Shown: in pieces, positions 34,161-45,467 of the stretch
Layout of the letters: each line of letters begins with the position of its first letter
How positions within the stretch are numbered: position 1 is the first letter of the stretch
Origin: Harmonia axyridis
Lineage: Eukaryota > Arthropoda > Insecta > Coleoptera > Coccinellidae
DNA: 64,000 nt
Assembly: GCF_914767665.1 (NCBI RefSeq)
Contig: NC_059505.1
Coordinates: 29,447,506 to 29,511,505 of the forward strand
Reading direction: 5' to 3'
Position numbers and translations under genes: made by a program
The notes under the pieces: model-generated
Told to the model about the DNA's origin: nothing
Databases searched by the model: none
What the model saw: the letters and a program-made list of their open reading frames with translations, nothing else

Positions 34161-34760
34161 TAACAAATACATAAGCGTACAAATTTTTTTACCGAAATTT
34201 GAGGCTTTATTGTAAATATACATTTGGTTATACATTTATGATTCGAAATATTGCCCATCGCTGGTCACTTTACTTTCTCACTTCTTTCGAGCAGCGTACG
34301 AATTGAAAAAACTGGTCATCTTTTGAAGCGAACCACGAATCGATCCAAGTTTTTAATTCTTCATAAGATAGGAAGTGCTGGTCAGCCAGGCTGTGTGCTA
34401 TTGATCGAAACAAGTGATAGTCCGAGGAAGCAACGTCTGGAGAATACGTCGGGTGGGGTAGGAATTCCCATTTCAACTTTTTCAAGTATATCTTGACTTT
34501 CGCAACATGGAGTCGATCATTGTCATGCAGTAAAATCCATTCATCTACTCTCTCGTCGTATTGCGGCGGTTTGTCTCTCAATGCTCGACACAAACGCATT
34601 GATTGCGTTCGATAACGATCGCCTGTGATCGTTTCAGTCGGTTTCAGTCGGTTTTTTACTGAGCATGACCTTAGAACCGAGAATATTCGGTTTAGCCGTC
34701 GACGTGGAAGCATGGCCGGGATATCCACATGATTTTATGTGCTTGGGATTATCGTAATGA
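34160..34760 (-). pseudogene. Mariner transposase C-terminal half, relic i
   Basis: The frame 34728-34270 reads ETITGDRYRTQSMRLCRALR, then LLHDNDRLHVAK with the second catalytic Asp, and YSPDVASSDYHLFRSIAHSL with the third Asp. This matches DD34D mariner transposases. HDNAR is here HDNDR. The region before GDRYRT is scrambled by a deletion and a duplicated TCAGTCGGTT. The relic ends abruptly at 34760, where truncated 1026-bp-element sequence begins. Confidence 0.85.
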
Positions 34761-35364
34761 TCTGTTTTCAGACAGACTAGCAATAATACTCTATGACCAT
34801 AGAAATTTAAATATCTAAATACTTTACATGTGACAGGTATTTTCATTATCAAAGCTTCACTAATTTGATTTCACGAATTGAATTTCCGATATTCAAATGA
34901 CAAAATTCTGGATATACTTCTCTCTAATTATGTGGCAAATCAGTTCTTTCCGGCACATTTTGTGGAACAAAATAGACTGGAACGGATTTATCTATTATTT
35001 GTCAAATTTGTGATACAGAAAACTGTTCTACCAACCAACATTTTTCAATGCAAAAATCACTAATTGATATTTATGGAAATTTCCATCAATTTCAATAAAA
35101 AGGCAGTGAATTCGGGAACATAATGTTTAAAACTCGTACAGAAGGCTCATTCTACCACTCGGTCATTCTGAACTCTTGGAAGAATATCAATAAGTTCTGC
35201 ACTTGTATTATAAATATCTAATTCCATATTCACGATGAATGCAATAGAATTATTGGTAGAACTCATCAAATTTTAAATCAGAAATTTCCTCATCTACTTG
35301 AAAGGATGTTGCATACTTCATGAATATCCATTATACTGGATGGAGTACCTACCTAGAAGAAAAA
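34761..35364. mobile_element. Truncated copy of the 1026-bp element
   Basis: Matches about 22791-23396 of the complete element with few changes. It lacks the left terminal repeat (joined to mariner at 34760) and everything after GAAGAAAAAA at 35364, where P sequence starts. The frame at 34878-35063 repeats the decayed helix-turn-helix of 22919. Confidence 0.75.
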
Positions 35365-36863
35365 AAGTACATGTTAAATTCTATAGAAAAACTACCGCTC
35401 AATTGAGAGTGAGCAAAATAGGTACCAAATGGTATTTTATGATCCGGTCCTAAGGGTCGTAATGCGTTCAATAATCCTTTTGACCTTGTAATAAAATAAA
35501 TTGGAGGTACACAAGAAAACGCTCAAAAGATAGAAGTGTCTAACGACAAGAGATGTAATAAACCATAACAGGCACTTTGAAAATTTGCCGCCTGGCATTT
35601 CCTTATCATTTTAAGATAAATATAGTTAGTATGTTTCAGGATATACTAAAATACAAATTCAATTTAATGCATCCTCAAACCCCAAAACAATTTTCGTTAA
35701 AAAAATTGCATAAAAAAATCATAGAAGAAGACTAGCAGTATCATTCATTATCGCTCATTGTTCCAAATTATCGAGAAAATTAATACCGATCATCCAAAGC
35801 GGAGCTAATTTTCGAGACTAATTCTCAATCAAAAACCTCATTTTGGAAATCCATAAATAATTTTCATTACATGACAACGTTCAAAATACAATCATAGATC
35901 CTTATGTAGACGCAGTAATCCTACGCTGGGACACAGCAATACAATCTAAATGCCATAAATAAATTCATTCTCATTACAGGTATACAGATACAAAAAGAAT
36001 GATCGAGCGGATTTTGAGAACATTTAATCCTCCAAGAATACACTTCGTCCTCAATTCTATGAATGATTCAAAACACTTTGTTTTTCTGATTCAGTTTAGT
36101 TAGAGGAGGATGTGTGTACATTTCAAGACCCCAGGTTTAAAAGAATAGAAAGATTCGTCGGTTCTCAATTCAGAATAAAAAAATTTTTAACCACTGAAAT
36201 AGAGAAATGTCTAGAAATCACAATGCATAGAGAACAGAAAAGCAAGATTCCAAATGAAAAAACTTTGCCAACGATTTAAAAGACGGCATTACATTTCGAA
36301 TGTGGAATCTTATATTATTATTTTTAGAACTCTTTATTGCTAAATTCATATGTTTGAATCTTATATTCAATTTTTATATTTTTTTCATTGATAATATCCC
36401 AATTCTATTCATATTTCTTCGGATGAAACCACTTTCTACTATTATATGAATAATTTTAATTCAATTGTATCTATCAATTTGTTTTAATTATTCCTGAATA
36501 GAGAGTTAAGTGATCATTCAAACTTTTATCGTAATGCAAAACGCAAATATTCGAATAAATATTCAATGAATATTCGAATATTCAAATGTAGTGGTAACTT
36601 AATAATAACATAAAAATTGTTGGCAATGTCATGCGACCCCTTTTCAACCACGCCACTGAATGAATTATTGTATTATTTCTGCGCCATCTATAGCTCATGA
36701 TTCAGCGCCATCTATTATCGAGTTACTTCTCCACTTTGGGTAGTCAATAGTGTTCGATATATGCAACCCGTAAAACACCGGTTCCAACTACAGTAGCGAC
36801 TCCAAGTGACCAGCTCCTTGCCGTCAAACGGCGGTTGGCTTACTATCCATTCCTTATACTATG
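35365..36863 (-). mobile_element. P-type transposon fragment, copy 3
   Basis: Near-identical to 21276-22774 and ending in the same 28-bp terminal repeat at 36836-36863. It contains no transposase exon, only the element's left arm. Confidence 0.8.
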
Positions 36864-36867
36864 GTTA

Positions 36868-37893
36868 TACGTAGGGTCAATTTTATTCGATCTGTTTCCA
36901 GACAGACTAGCAATAATACTCTATGACCATAGAAATTTAAATATCTGATTACTTTACATGTGACAGGTATTTTCATTATCAAAGCTTCACTAATTTGATT
37001 TCACGAATTGAATTTCCGATATTCAAATGACAAAATTCTGGATATACTATTCTCTAATTATGTGGCAAATCAGTTCTTTCCGGCACATTTTGTGGAACAA
37101 AATAGACTGGAACGGATTTATCTATTATTTGTCAAATTTGTGATACAGAAAACTGTTCTACCAACCAACATTTTTCAATGCAAAAATCACTAATAGATAT
37201 TTATGGAAATTTCCGTCAATTTCAATAAAAAGGCAGTGAATTCGGGAACATAATGTTTAAAACTCGTACAGAAGGCTCATTCTACCACTCGGTCATTTTG
37301 AACTCTTGGAAGAATAACAAGTTCTGCACTTGTATTTAAATATCTAATTCCATATTCACGATGAATGCAATAGAATTATTGGTAGAACTCATCAAATTTT
37401 AAATCAGAAATTTCCTCATCTTCTTGAAAGGATGTTGCATACTTCATGAATATCCATTATACTGGATGGAGTACCTACCTAGAAGAAAAAAACCTCTACC
37501 TACCAAATGAAATAAAATCATGCAGGACTCCTGTGTGCCAATTCTATTCATATGAAAAAGCGGTAGAATACATTTTATGAATTCAGGAAAAAATCAGCGT
37601 GGTGATGAAAAGGGAGTAACAGAAAGTTTGAAACATCCTTCCGAATTATCTTCTCGTCAATTGGTGGTAAATGTGGATATTTCTGATTGAATGCTCGACA
37701 AGTTCTCGAAACAATTCTGTTGCATTCACCGTGGATATGGAATAGATCCAGAATTTCATTATTTGAATAACGGGGATTCATATCATCAAATTATAATCTA
37801 CTAGATTCAATAATGAGTACACCTGTCACTTTGAAATAATTGAATATTTGAAACGCACTCTAGAAACAGATTGAATGAAATTGACCCTACGTA
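36868..37893. mobile_element. 1026-bp TA-flanked element, second complete copy
   Basis: Same length, ends and inner frames as 22779-23804, part of the 2.57-kb duplication. The minus frame (37781-37575) keeps the helix-turn-helix-like peptide; the plus frame is at 37008-37193. Confidence 0.65.
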
Positions 37894-37938
37894 TAACATA
37901 AATTCATAAAATCTGGAATAACTCTTGAATTATTGAAT

Positions 37939-38509
37939 TTGAGAGCATAATCATGTTTGAACACTACCCTTATTTTTACCATAGAATTCAACGAAATCAC
38001 AAAAAAATAGGGTTCTGATTTGAAAATCGAAAGTTATGATCAAATTTTGTTCACAATTTTTGGCACAATATTTGAAACACCCTGTGATGATATTTTTCAA
38101 ATTCAAGATATGCACGATATTTCAACATCATTCTAGTTTGTGAAAGTGAGTTGAGTATACGCATAGGATATTCACAGTGAAAATAATTCACGTGATAGTG
38201 ACTATGGAAATTCTCTCTTTTTTACGGTTTTTTCTTAATATTTTGAAAACTATGAGAACTAACGCAATAATTTTAGCAGAGAGTAATTGAGAATGGAAAT
38301 CTTTATAATATCTGAGACACAAAATGAAAAAAAATGTTTTTTTCGAAGAATTTTTTTTTTAATTCTTGTATAACCGGAAGTGCCAGAACTTCTAAGATAT
38401 TTCAGCTGAATAGGTCATCATGAACAATGTCATATTCTGAATTTTCAGATTTCAAATCGGCCCCGTTCTCCAGAAACGTCTAATAGGCCTTCGAACTTGA
38501 AACACCCTG
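37939..38509. other. Non-coding leader of block C, shared with block E
   Basis: Matches about 55205-55727. It contains TTGAAACACCCTGT twice (about 38071 and 38500). No gene is seen. Confidence 0.45.
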
Positions 38510-40545
38510 TATAAATATTCATATAAATATCTAAATATAAATATTTTTGAGAGGTTAAGCTCGATATCGGTGTAATCTGGGATTTGGTCCCATAGAAAAA
38601 CTCGAAACCCTTAACGGCGAACCCCCTCAAAATTTAAGGCTAGGACCGCCCTTGGTTTGTCGTCATGGAAAGTTATTTGCATCAAATATTTTCATGTGAG
38701 CAAGGGCGAACCGGTATGTTCTAGGAAAGAAGTCTTATAGAATTCTACCCTAGAATCAGCATAGGATACCGAGTGAATCGTCTAAAATCAGCTAACGATA
38801 CATGGTTTCCGAAAAAAATCTTTTATTTTCTAGAGGGATACCCAGTGAAGGATCTACCGGCATAGTGACGGGGTCCAAGGGGCGGAGCCCCTTCGGCGAG
38901 CAGAGCGAGTCTAAGTATATATAAAACCGCTTGCACATATACGTCAAACTTTAAACGTAAAATCACAGCCCAAACGGGACCATCTAGAGCAAAAATGACA
39001 AGAATAAGACCCCCCTCAAAATCGTCTGGAGATCCCGGGAAAAATCCCAAACCTTCGATTCCCCCCGCGGTTTTCGAGTATACGGGGTGTTTCGGATCAT
39101 TTTGACATTTCAAGTCCCATATTTCTGTGGTATCTGTGGACAATTTGGCTGTCAGTGTCATGTTAATAATAAATATTCCATTTCGATATAATGAAAGTTC
39201 TTGAAAAAGTTTGCAGTTTCCAAAATTGTTATTCAATATTTAAATACATGCCGACAGATAAAATGCAAAGTCTTCGGCGAATCGAAAATTCGATAGATAT
39301 TTGTCAAAATTTGCAAATGAACATTGATATCATCATCGAATGCATTTTCCTCAACTCAGGTTCGTTTGAAGGGTTTGTATTATTTGGAATTTAATTGGTT
39401 GAATGTTACTTTATTTCAGGAATTTTTCGTTTATTTTCCACAAACTATAAAACTACATTCCCTTTCGTGAGAATTTGAATTTATTGCGACAGAAGATGGA
39501 ACTACCAAAGAGAACAGAAGCTTCATTCATCAATTCAGTCTTGGATTGGAGTAAAAGTTATGCTACTATGAAACAGTATTAAACAGATAGAAAAACTCCT
39601 TATAGATAATTCACAATTGGCTTTATTACTGGAAAAAAAGAGCCAAGTTAGTCAGATAACAGTCAAAAGTTTCCATGTGTTTTTTGAATATCTAAAATAT
39701 ACACTTTTACGACAGAGAAGTGCAAAAATATAAGTGACCACTCCGTTTTTGAAGAATTTGAGTGCAGTGCTGTTGAATTTATAATGAATAAGTCAAATCT
39801 TTCATACTAATAATTTCAACTATATATACCCTGTTATATTATTTTCCGCTCAACTGAAACATGTATTAATAAACCTTGGAAATTAGAGACTCTCAAACTT
39901 ATAACCTGATTTCTCAAAAAGGTTTCACCAAGATAAGATATTATAGGTAATTGCTTATGAGGTAACATAGGCCATGGGTATTTGAAAGGCAAGTCTATTC
40001 ATTATGTCTCTTTTTAGTTCGTTTATTATAGCTATATTGAATATTTCTAAAAATAACATTCACTTCAGATGTGAATTAATTAAGTTTGGACTTATGCATC
40101 ATATCATATATGACTATGAAATTGAGAAAGACATATTCTTCTAAATTCCATTATAAGTCTTTTGAATAGTACTTTGAAGATATTGATTTCAATAACGTAT
40201 GGAATATATCAGTTGAAATACTAGTCAAAATGTTACGACAGAAATAAATTTTGAAGGATCATTCAGTATATGAAGAATTTTAACATGGCAGTCACTTTCG
40301 AAATTGGTATCAATTTTCCAGCAATTCAATGAAGGTATAAAATACTTTAAAAAGCAACTATTTATTGAAAATTTCCATTTCATGAATGATCTAATTTGTA
40401 TAATGTAGATACCTACCTATTTGTTCACTAAAGTTTCCAATCTTTTAATCGTTATAGGAATAGGTGCTATATGGCCATTTCATCGAACCCACTAATATGG
40501 GTCAATAGTATTGACCGATACAATTTTAGTACCGATTTCAAATAC

Positions 40546-40800
40546 TCAGTTCCTTTTGACTGAAGTAAAATTTGAACAATGATCTTTGTATCTTGAAATG
40601 AGTTTTGCACTTTTCCAGTGTTCAACAATGAGATAATTATTAAATTGACTCAAGAAATTAACAGAGTATGCTATATCAGGACTAGTTAATACTGCTAAAG
40701 ATGTTAATAAATCTATTAATTTCTTATATGGTTCATCATTACAACTCTTTTTTGTTGAATCAAAATTCAATTTAGTTTTCACATGTTCACAATCAGACAT
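40546..40800 (-). pseudogene. Degenerate Copia pol in block C, RNase H side
   Basis: The 84-residue frame reads DEPYKKLIDLLTSLAVLTSP and DIAYSVNFLSQF, clearly the Copia segment PYRxLIGxLxYL...RPDIxxxVxxLSRF. The relic continues on the far side of Copia-1 with a YVDD box at about 45597-45608 and RTRLVALGFTQK near 45715-45750, both on the minus strand. Confidence 0.75.
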
Positions 40801-40847
40801 GTTGAATTATTGCAATACATATTTGAACAATATAATCGATAGCTTTA

Positions 40848-41107
40848 TGTTGTTATTATGTTTAGGGAACAATGGCAAGTTAATTTATCCTAGTGGTAAC
40901 ACTGATCATATTCTATGATTGTATCAATGACATGTATTGCGCAGCCGCATATAGTTTTGTCTTGTCTATGAGTAGTACGTCATAAGTTGAATAAAAAAAA
41001 AAAAAAAACTTGGAAGCCGTTGTTCTCCTGTTCTGTTTAAGAATAAAACTTATATTATAAAAGTGTTAAAACAGTTATTCGATCCACTAAACCCACGTTT
41101 AAAAACA
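40848..41107 (+). repeat. Copia-1 5' LTR
   Basis: 260 bp, from TGTTGTTATTATGTTTAGGG to ACCCACGTTTAAAAACA. It contains AATAAA followed by a run of A. Confidence 0.95.
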
Positions 41108-41121
41108 GGTTATGTGCCCAG
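41108..41121 (+). promoter_or_regulatory. Copia-1 primer-binding site
   Basis: GGTTATGTGCCCAG, starting directly at the LTR end. Copia-2 has GGTTATGGGCCCAG at the same place. Both fit the anticodon-stem fragment of initiator tRNA-Met, a known peculiarity of copia elements. Confidence 0.8.
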
Positions 41122-41207
41122 TCGTGCAACTGGAATAAAAACAATTTAACGATACGTTTTTCGAGTGTGTGAAAAGTAAAATCGAAAAAAACCACGTGTG
41201 GTGTAAA

Positions 41208-44200
41208 ATGGCAGATAACACGACCACGACGACATTAAAATTAAATGGTGATAATTGGCCCATATGGAAGTTTCAAACCAGTATTATATTAAAAGGACGA
41301 GGTCTTTTCGAGATCGCGGATGGTTCAAGAATAAAACCCAGTTCAGGAGATGAACTTAACAAATGGCTCAAGGACGACGCAAAAACTCAAGAATTGCTGG
41401 TTACACGTATGGAAGAAGGTCCTCTAACTCACTTACTGTCATGTGAATCTGCGAAAGAAATGTGGACCAAATTAAAAACGGTATATGATAAAGAATCAGT
41501 TGTAAGTGTGCATTTGCTACAACAAAGGTTTTTCATGCTCGACTTTGATTCCTCTGTGAATACATTTATATCCAAAATTGAGGAAATAAAAACCAAATTA
41601 AAGACTGCAGGTGAAGTTCTGTCAGATAAAATGATAATTACTAAAATCTTGATGACCTTGCCAGAACATTTTAAACACTTCAGATCAGCATGGGAGTCAG
41701 TTCCAGATAAAAATCAAACATTGGAAGAGTTAACCTCTAGATTATTGCTTGAAGAAGAAAGATGCAAGACAGTAGAGTCGACAACAGCACTAGTAAGCAA
41801 AACGAGTTCTCAGAATAATCCAACCAAAAAATGCTACATCTGTGCAAAAGCTGGTCACATAGCAAAGAACTGTTACTTTCGAACTAAGAACTCTAAGAAT
41901 GATAAGGCTGATAAAACAAATAAATTTTGCAGTTACTGCCGAAAACAAGGACATCTAGTTCAGACTTGTTGGATCAAGAAGAAAAAGGAAGAACCGTCGA
42001 ATAAGAATCCTGTCAAAGAAGAAGTGGAACACAACGCTTTTATGGTATATTCAGATGGTGTAAAATCAGGTGATTGGTACCTTGACTCGGGAGCCACTGA
42101 ACATATGACATGGGATAGAAGCTTGTTCGAGAAAATGTTCGAGGATCGAACCCCTAGGATGGTGCAAGTTGGAAATGGGCAAACATTGGAGGTAAGAGGA
42201 TATGGAAATATTAAAATGTGGTCCTATAATGGAAGAAAATTCATTGAAACGTCATTATCGAATGTTTTGTATATACCTGACCTAAAATTTAATTTATTCT
42301 CGGCTGGATGTGCTCTTGATAAGGGATATTTCATGTCATCTGATAATTCATCATGTAAGTTTTTTGATAAATATGGAAATATTAGAGCCCAGGCACTAAG
42401 ACAGAATAAATTATATAAAATGCAGTTCAAGAAGGAAATGTATGAAAACAAAATAGAAAATGAATTAACTAATAATATTTCTGAATGTATGACAGTTAAA
42501 AATATAGAAAATTTAGAGACTTGGCATCACAGATTAGCACATCAAAATATTAAGTACATCAAAGATTTCCTTAAAAAAATGAATGTTGAGTATATAAACA
42601 ATGAATTTATTTGTGAATACTGTTTATCGGGCAAACAACATAAATTAAAATTTCAACATAGTGAATCACGAGCTACTGTACCTTTAGAGCTAGTTCATGC
42701 AGATGTGTGTGGTCCTATGGAAACACCTTCGTTAGGAGGAGCTCGATATTTTTTATTATTTAAAGATGACTACACCTCATATAGACATGTTTATTTCCTA
42801 AAGCAGAAATCTGAAGTAGCAAAAGCAATTGAAAATTATATATCTATGGCAGAAAGGCAAACTGGTGCAAAGATGAAAGTTTTGAGGACAGACAATGGTT
42901 TAGAATTTGTCAACAAACAGGTAACGGAATGTCTGCAAAGCAGAGGTATATGCCACCAACGCACAGTGGTATATACTCCCCAACAAAATGGAAGGGCGGA
43001 ACGAGAAAACCGAACATTGGTTGAAGCAGCCAGGACAATGTTACATAGCAATAAAAATTTGACAAAAATGTTTTGGGCAGAAGCAATAAATACCGCTACA
43101 TATGTTCTGAATCGCTCTGGTCCAAGCATTGTTCAGTTTAAAACTCCTTTTGAATTATGGAATCAAAAGGAATATAAGATGGAAAATTTTAATATTTTTG
43201 GAAGTAGAGTTTCAGTACTAGTACCTAAGGAAAATAGATTGAAGTGGGACACAAAAAATGAACAAGGATACTTCCTTGGTTATGGAGAAGACACAAAGGG
43301 ATTTAGAGTGTATTTACCTGATAAAAACAAGGTTGTCATACAGAGGGATGTAATATTCCTACCAGAAAAAGTTCAAGAAACAAAAGGTAAAATAACTGAA
43401 TTCTGTAATATTGAAGAAAATCAAGACTTGGAGTTAGAAGATACCCAAATTGATAATATTGTACACGATGAAGAGACAATTACCGATGAAGAAGAGTTGG
43501 ATCCAGAAATCAGTGAAGAAATAGTGTATGGAAGATATAACCTGAGAAGAAACTTAAGAGGAAACCCAAGGTTTGAAGATTTTGAAATGGATTTGGATAG
43601 TTTGTTGTTGACAGTTACAGAAGATGACGAACCAACATGCTATGAAGATGCTATGAAAAGCGTTGAGGCTGAGCAATGGAGGAAGGCAATGGAGGAGGAA
43701 GTAAAATCGTTGCAAGAAAATGAATCGTTTGAAGTAGTGTGTGATAGTGATGTTAAAAGGCCTGTCATAGAGTGCAAATGGGTGTATAAGAGGAAGAAAG
43801 ACGAGTTCGGTAGTGTCACGAAATTCAAAGCAAGACTTGTTGCAAAAGGTTTTCAACAGACAATTCCATTAAACGGCGATATTTATAGTCCAGTAGCGAA
43901 ATTAACTTCTGTAAGAATTTTCTTAGCTATATGCAATAATTTAAATTTCAGGATACATCAACTTGATGTATGTAGTGCTTTTTTAAATGGAGAAATAGAT
44001 GATGATGTATATATTTTATTACCTAAAGGTTTTAATACTGACACAGGAAAATTTGCAAAGCTAAGGAAGTCCTTATATGGATTACGATCCTCACCAAAAA
44101 ATTGGTATAAAAAATTTAATGATTTAATGATGACATTGAACTTTGTAAGATCTCAAAATGAATACTGTATTTACTACAAAATTTCAGGCTGTTCAAAGAT

Positions 44201-45173
44201 TTTTGTATTGATCTATGTTGATGATCTATTAATTGCCGGATCAGATGAAAAAGAGGTTGATGATCTAAAAGTTACTTTGAATCAACACTTTAAAATGAAA
44301 GACTTAGGAGGTATCAGTTATTTTTTGGGTATGCACATCACACAAAATGTATTGAAAAATGAAATCATAATCAACCAAACTTTATATCTAAAGAAAATGT
44401 TGAAAATTTTTAAAATGGAAAACTGTAAACCTTGTAATACCCCTATGGAACCAAATTTTAGACATGATGATCTTAAACGCAAAAATTCTGAAAGTATAGA
44501 AATTGAAGAAAGATGTAGAGCAGCAATAGGTTCTATAATGTATGCCATGTTATGCTCTCGCCCAGATCTATGTATAAGCATAAGTATCCTAAGTAGATAT
44601 CAATCAACTGCAAGTTCACAACTTTGGCAATCGATTAAACGAGTTTTAAGATATGTTCAAAAAACACAAAATTTAAGTTTAGTTTTTAGAAAAACTGATT
44701 TTCAGAATGAAATTGAAGGATATGCTGATGCAGATTGGGCTGGGGATAGAACAGACAGGAAATCTACGTCTGGTTATGTATTTAAAGTTTTTGGGTGCAC
44801 AGTCAGTTGGTGCTCTAGAAAACAATCATCCGTAGCTCTGTCTTCAACAGAAGCGGAATATATAGCTTTAAGCTTAGCCATAAGTGAAGCTTGTTGGCTT
44901 AAGAGTTTAATTAGTGATTTAAAAATTTGTGATAGTTTAAATGTCATGATTTATGAAGATAATCAATCGGCTATCAAAGTGTGTAGGAACCCAGAGTTCC
45001 ACAAGAGACTCAAACATATTGATATTCGTTATCATTTCATTCGAGACAAAATAAATGATAAAACAGTTTCACTAAAGTATATTCCAACCAAACTGCAACT
45101 CGCAGATTTGTTCACGAAACCGCTGTCTCTAAGTTCATTCAATAATTTTACAATCAACTGCAATGTATTTTAA
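41208..45173 (+). CDS. Copia-1 Gag-Pol polyprotein
   Basis: The single open frame is about 1321 residues from the ATG at 41208 (MADNTTTTT). An upstream in-frame GTG is not a plausible start in a eukaryote. Domains in order: Gag of the UBN2/DUF4219 kind (1-200); two CCHC knuckles, CYICAKAGHIAKNC and CSYCRKQGHLVQTC (about 208-253); aspartic protease with LDSGA (about 293); pre-integrase HRLAH...CEYC (about 440-490); integrase with HADVCGP, RTDNGLEF and GRAERENRT giving the D-D-E triad (about 497-600); reverse transcriptase with LYGLRSSP and YVDD (about 1003); RNase H with DADWAGD and LSSTEAEY, ending LADLFTKPLS. No stops or missing catalytic residues. Likely able to make virus-like particles and cDNA. 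Confidence 0.97.
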   Translation: MADNTTTTTLKLNGDNWPIWKFQTSIILKGRGLFEIADGSRIKPSSGDELNKWLKDDAKTQELLVTRMEEGPLTHLLSCESAKEMWTKLKTVYDKESVVSVHLLQQRFFMLDFDSSVNTFISKIEEIKTKLKTAGEVLSDKMIITKILMTLPEHFKHFRSAWESVPDKNQTLEELTSRLLLEEERCKTVESTTALVSKTSSQNNPTKKCYICAKAGHIAKNCYFRTKNSKNDKADKTNKFCSYCRKQGHLVQTCWIKKKKEEPSNKNPVKEEVEHNAFMVYSDGVKSGDWYLDSGATEHMTWDRSLFEKMFEDRTPRMVQVGNGQTLEVRGYGNIKMWSYNGRKFIETSLSNVLYIPDLKFNLFSAGCALDKGYFMSSDNSSCKFFDKYGNIRAQALRQNKLYKMQFKKEMYENKIENELTNNISECMTVKNIENLETWHHRLAHQNIKYIKDFLKKMNVEYINNEFICEYCLSGKQHKLKFQHSESRATVPLELVHADVCGPMETPSLGGARYFLLFKDDYTSYRHVYFLKQKSEVAKAIENYISMAERQTGAKMKVLRTDNGLEFVNKQVTECLQSRGICHQRTVVYTPQQNGRAERENRTLVEAARTMLHSNKNLTKMFWAEAINTATYVLNRSGPSIVQFKTPFELWNQKEYKMENFNIFGSRVSVLVPKENRLKWDTKNEQGYFLGYGEDTKGFRVYLPDKNKVVIQRDVIFLPEKVQETKGKITEFCNIEENQDLELEDTQIDNIVHDEETITDEEELDPEISEEIVYGRYNLRRNLRGNPRFEDFEMDLDSLLLTVTEDDEPTCYEDAMKSVEAEQWRKAMEEEVKSLQENESFEVVCDSDVKRPVIECKWVYKRKKDEFGSVTKFKARLVAKGFQQTIPLNGDIYSPVAKLTSVRIFLAICNNLNFRIHQLDVCSAFLNGEIDDDVYILLPKGFNTDTGKFAKLRKSLYGLRSSPKNWYKKFNDLMMTLNFVRSQNEYCIYYKISGCSKIFVLIYVDDLLIAGSDEKEVDDLKVTLNQHFKMKDLGGISYFLGMHITQNVLKNEIIINQTLYLKKMLKIFKMENCKPCNTPMEPNFRHDDLKRKNSESIEIEERCRAAIGSIMYAMLCSRPDLCISISILSRYQSTASSQLWQSIKRVLRYVQKTQNLSLVFRKTDFQNEIEGYADADWAGDRTDRKSTSGYVFKVFGCTVSWCSRKQSSVALSSTEAEYIALSLAISEACWLKSLISDLKICDSLNVMIYEDNQSAIKVCRNPEFHKRLKHIDIRYHFIRDKINDKTVSLKYIPTKLQLADLFTKPLSLSSFNNFTINCNVF

Positions 45174-45200
45174 GAAATTTTTTTTGGGTAACTTACCATT

Positions 45201-45209
45201 GAGGGGGAG
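45201..45209 (+). promoter_or_regulatory. Copia-1 polypurine tract
   Basis: GAGGGGGAG directly before the 3' LTR at 45210. This is the plus-strand primer of LTR retrotransposons. Confidence 0.8.
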
Positions 45210-45467
45210 TGTTGTTATTATGTTTAGGGAACAATGGCAAGTTAATTTATCCTAGTGGTAACACTGATCATATTCTATGATTGTATCAATGACATGTATT
45301 GCGCAGCCGCATATAGTTTTGTCTTGTCTATGAGTAGTACGTCATAAGTTGAATAAAAAAAAAAAAAACTTGGAAGCCGTTGTTCTCCTGTTCTGTTTAA
45401 GAATAAAACTTATATTATAAAAGTGTTAAAACAGTTATTCGATCCACTAAACCCACGTTTAAAAACA
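45210..45467 (+). repeat. Copia-1 3' LTR
   Basis: 258 bp, identical by eye to the 5' LTR apart from a two-base shorter A-run. Confidence 0.95.

Larger units (their letters stand above)
35365..37938. repeat. 2.57-kb near-identical duplication, copy 2
   Basis: Copy of 21276-23849. It holds a P fragment with its terminal repeat (35365-36863) and a complete 1026-bp element (36868-37893). The left joint lies in an A-run shared with the truncated element, so microhomology may have guided it. Confidence 0.85.
40848..45467 (+). mobile_element. Copia-1: complete young Ty1/Copia retrotransposon (4620 bp)
   Basis: The LTRs are 40848-41107 (260 bp) and 45210-45467 (258 bp); the only difference I see is the length of one A-run. 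The target duplication cttta lies at 40843-40847 and 45468-45472. The unoccupied site is visible in block E (GATAGCTTTACTACC, cttta at 62802-62806). The primer-binding site GGTTATGTGCCCAG directly follows the 5' LTR, matching the internal initiator-tRNA-Met type used by Drosophila copia. The polypurine tract GAGGGGGAG directly precedes the 3' LTR. One uninterrupted gag-pol frame fills the interior. Confidence 0.97.

Noticed and set aside
34251..34496. Plus-strand 81-residue frame, repeated at 54464
   Set aside because: Antisense of the mariner transposase relics; its conservation follows from the duplication.
41169..41207. Longer Copia-1 frame starting at 41169
   Set aside because: That start codon is GTG. 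Eukaryotic elements start at ATG, and the ATG at 41208 gives the usual Copia Gag N-terminus.
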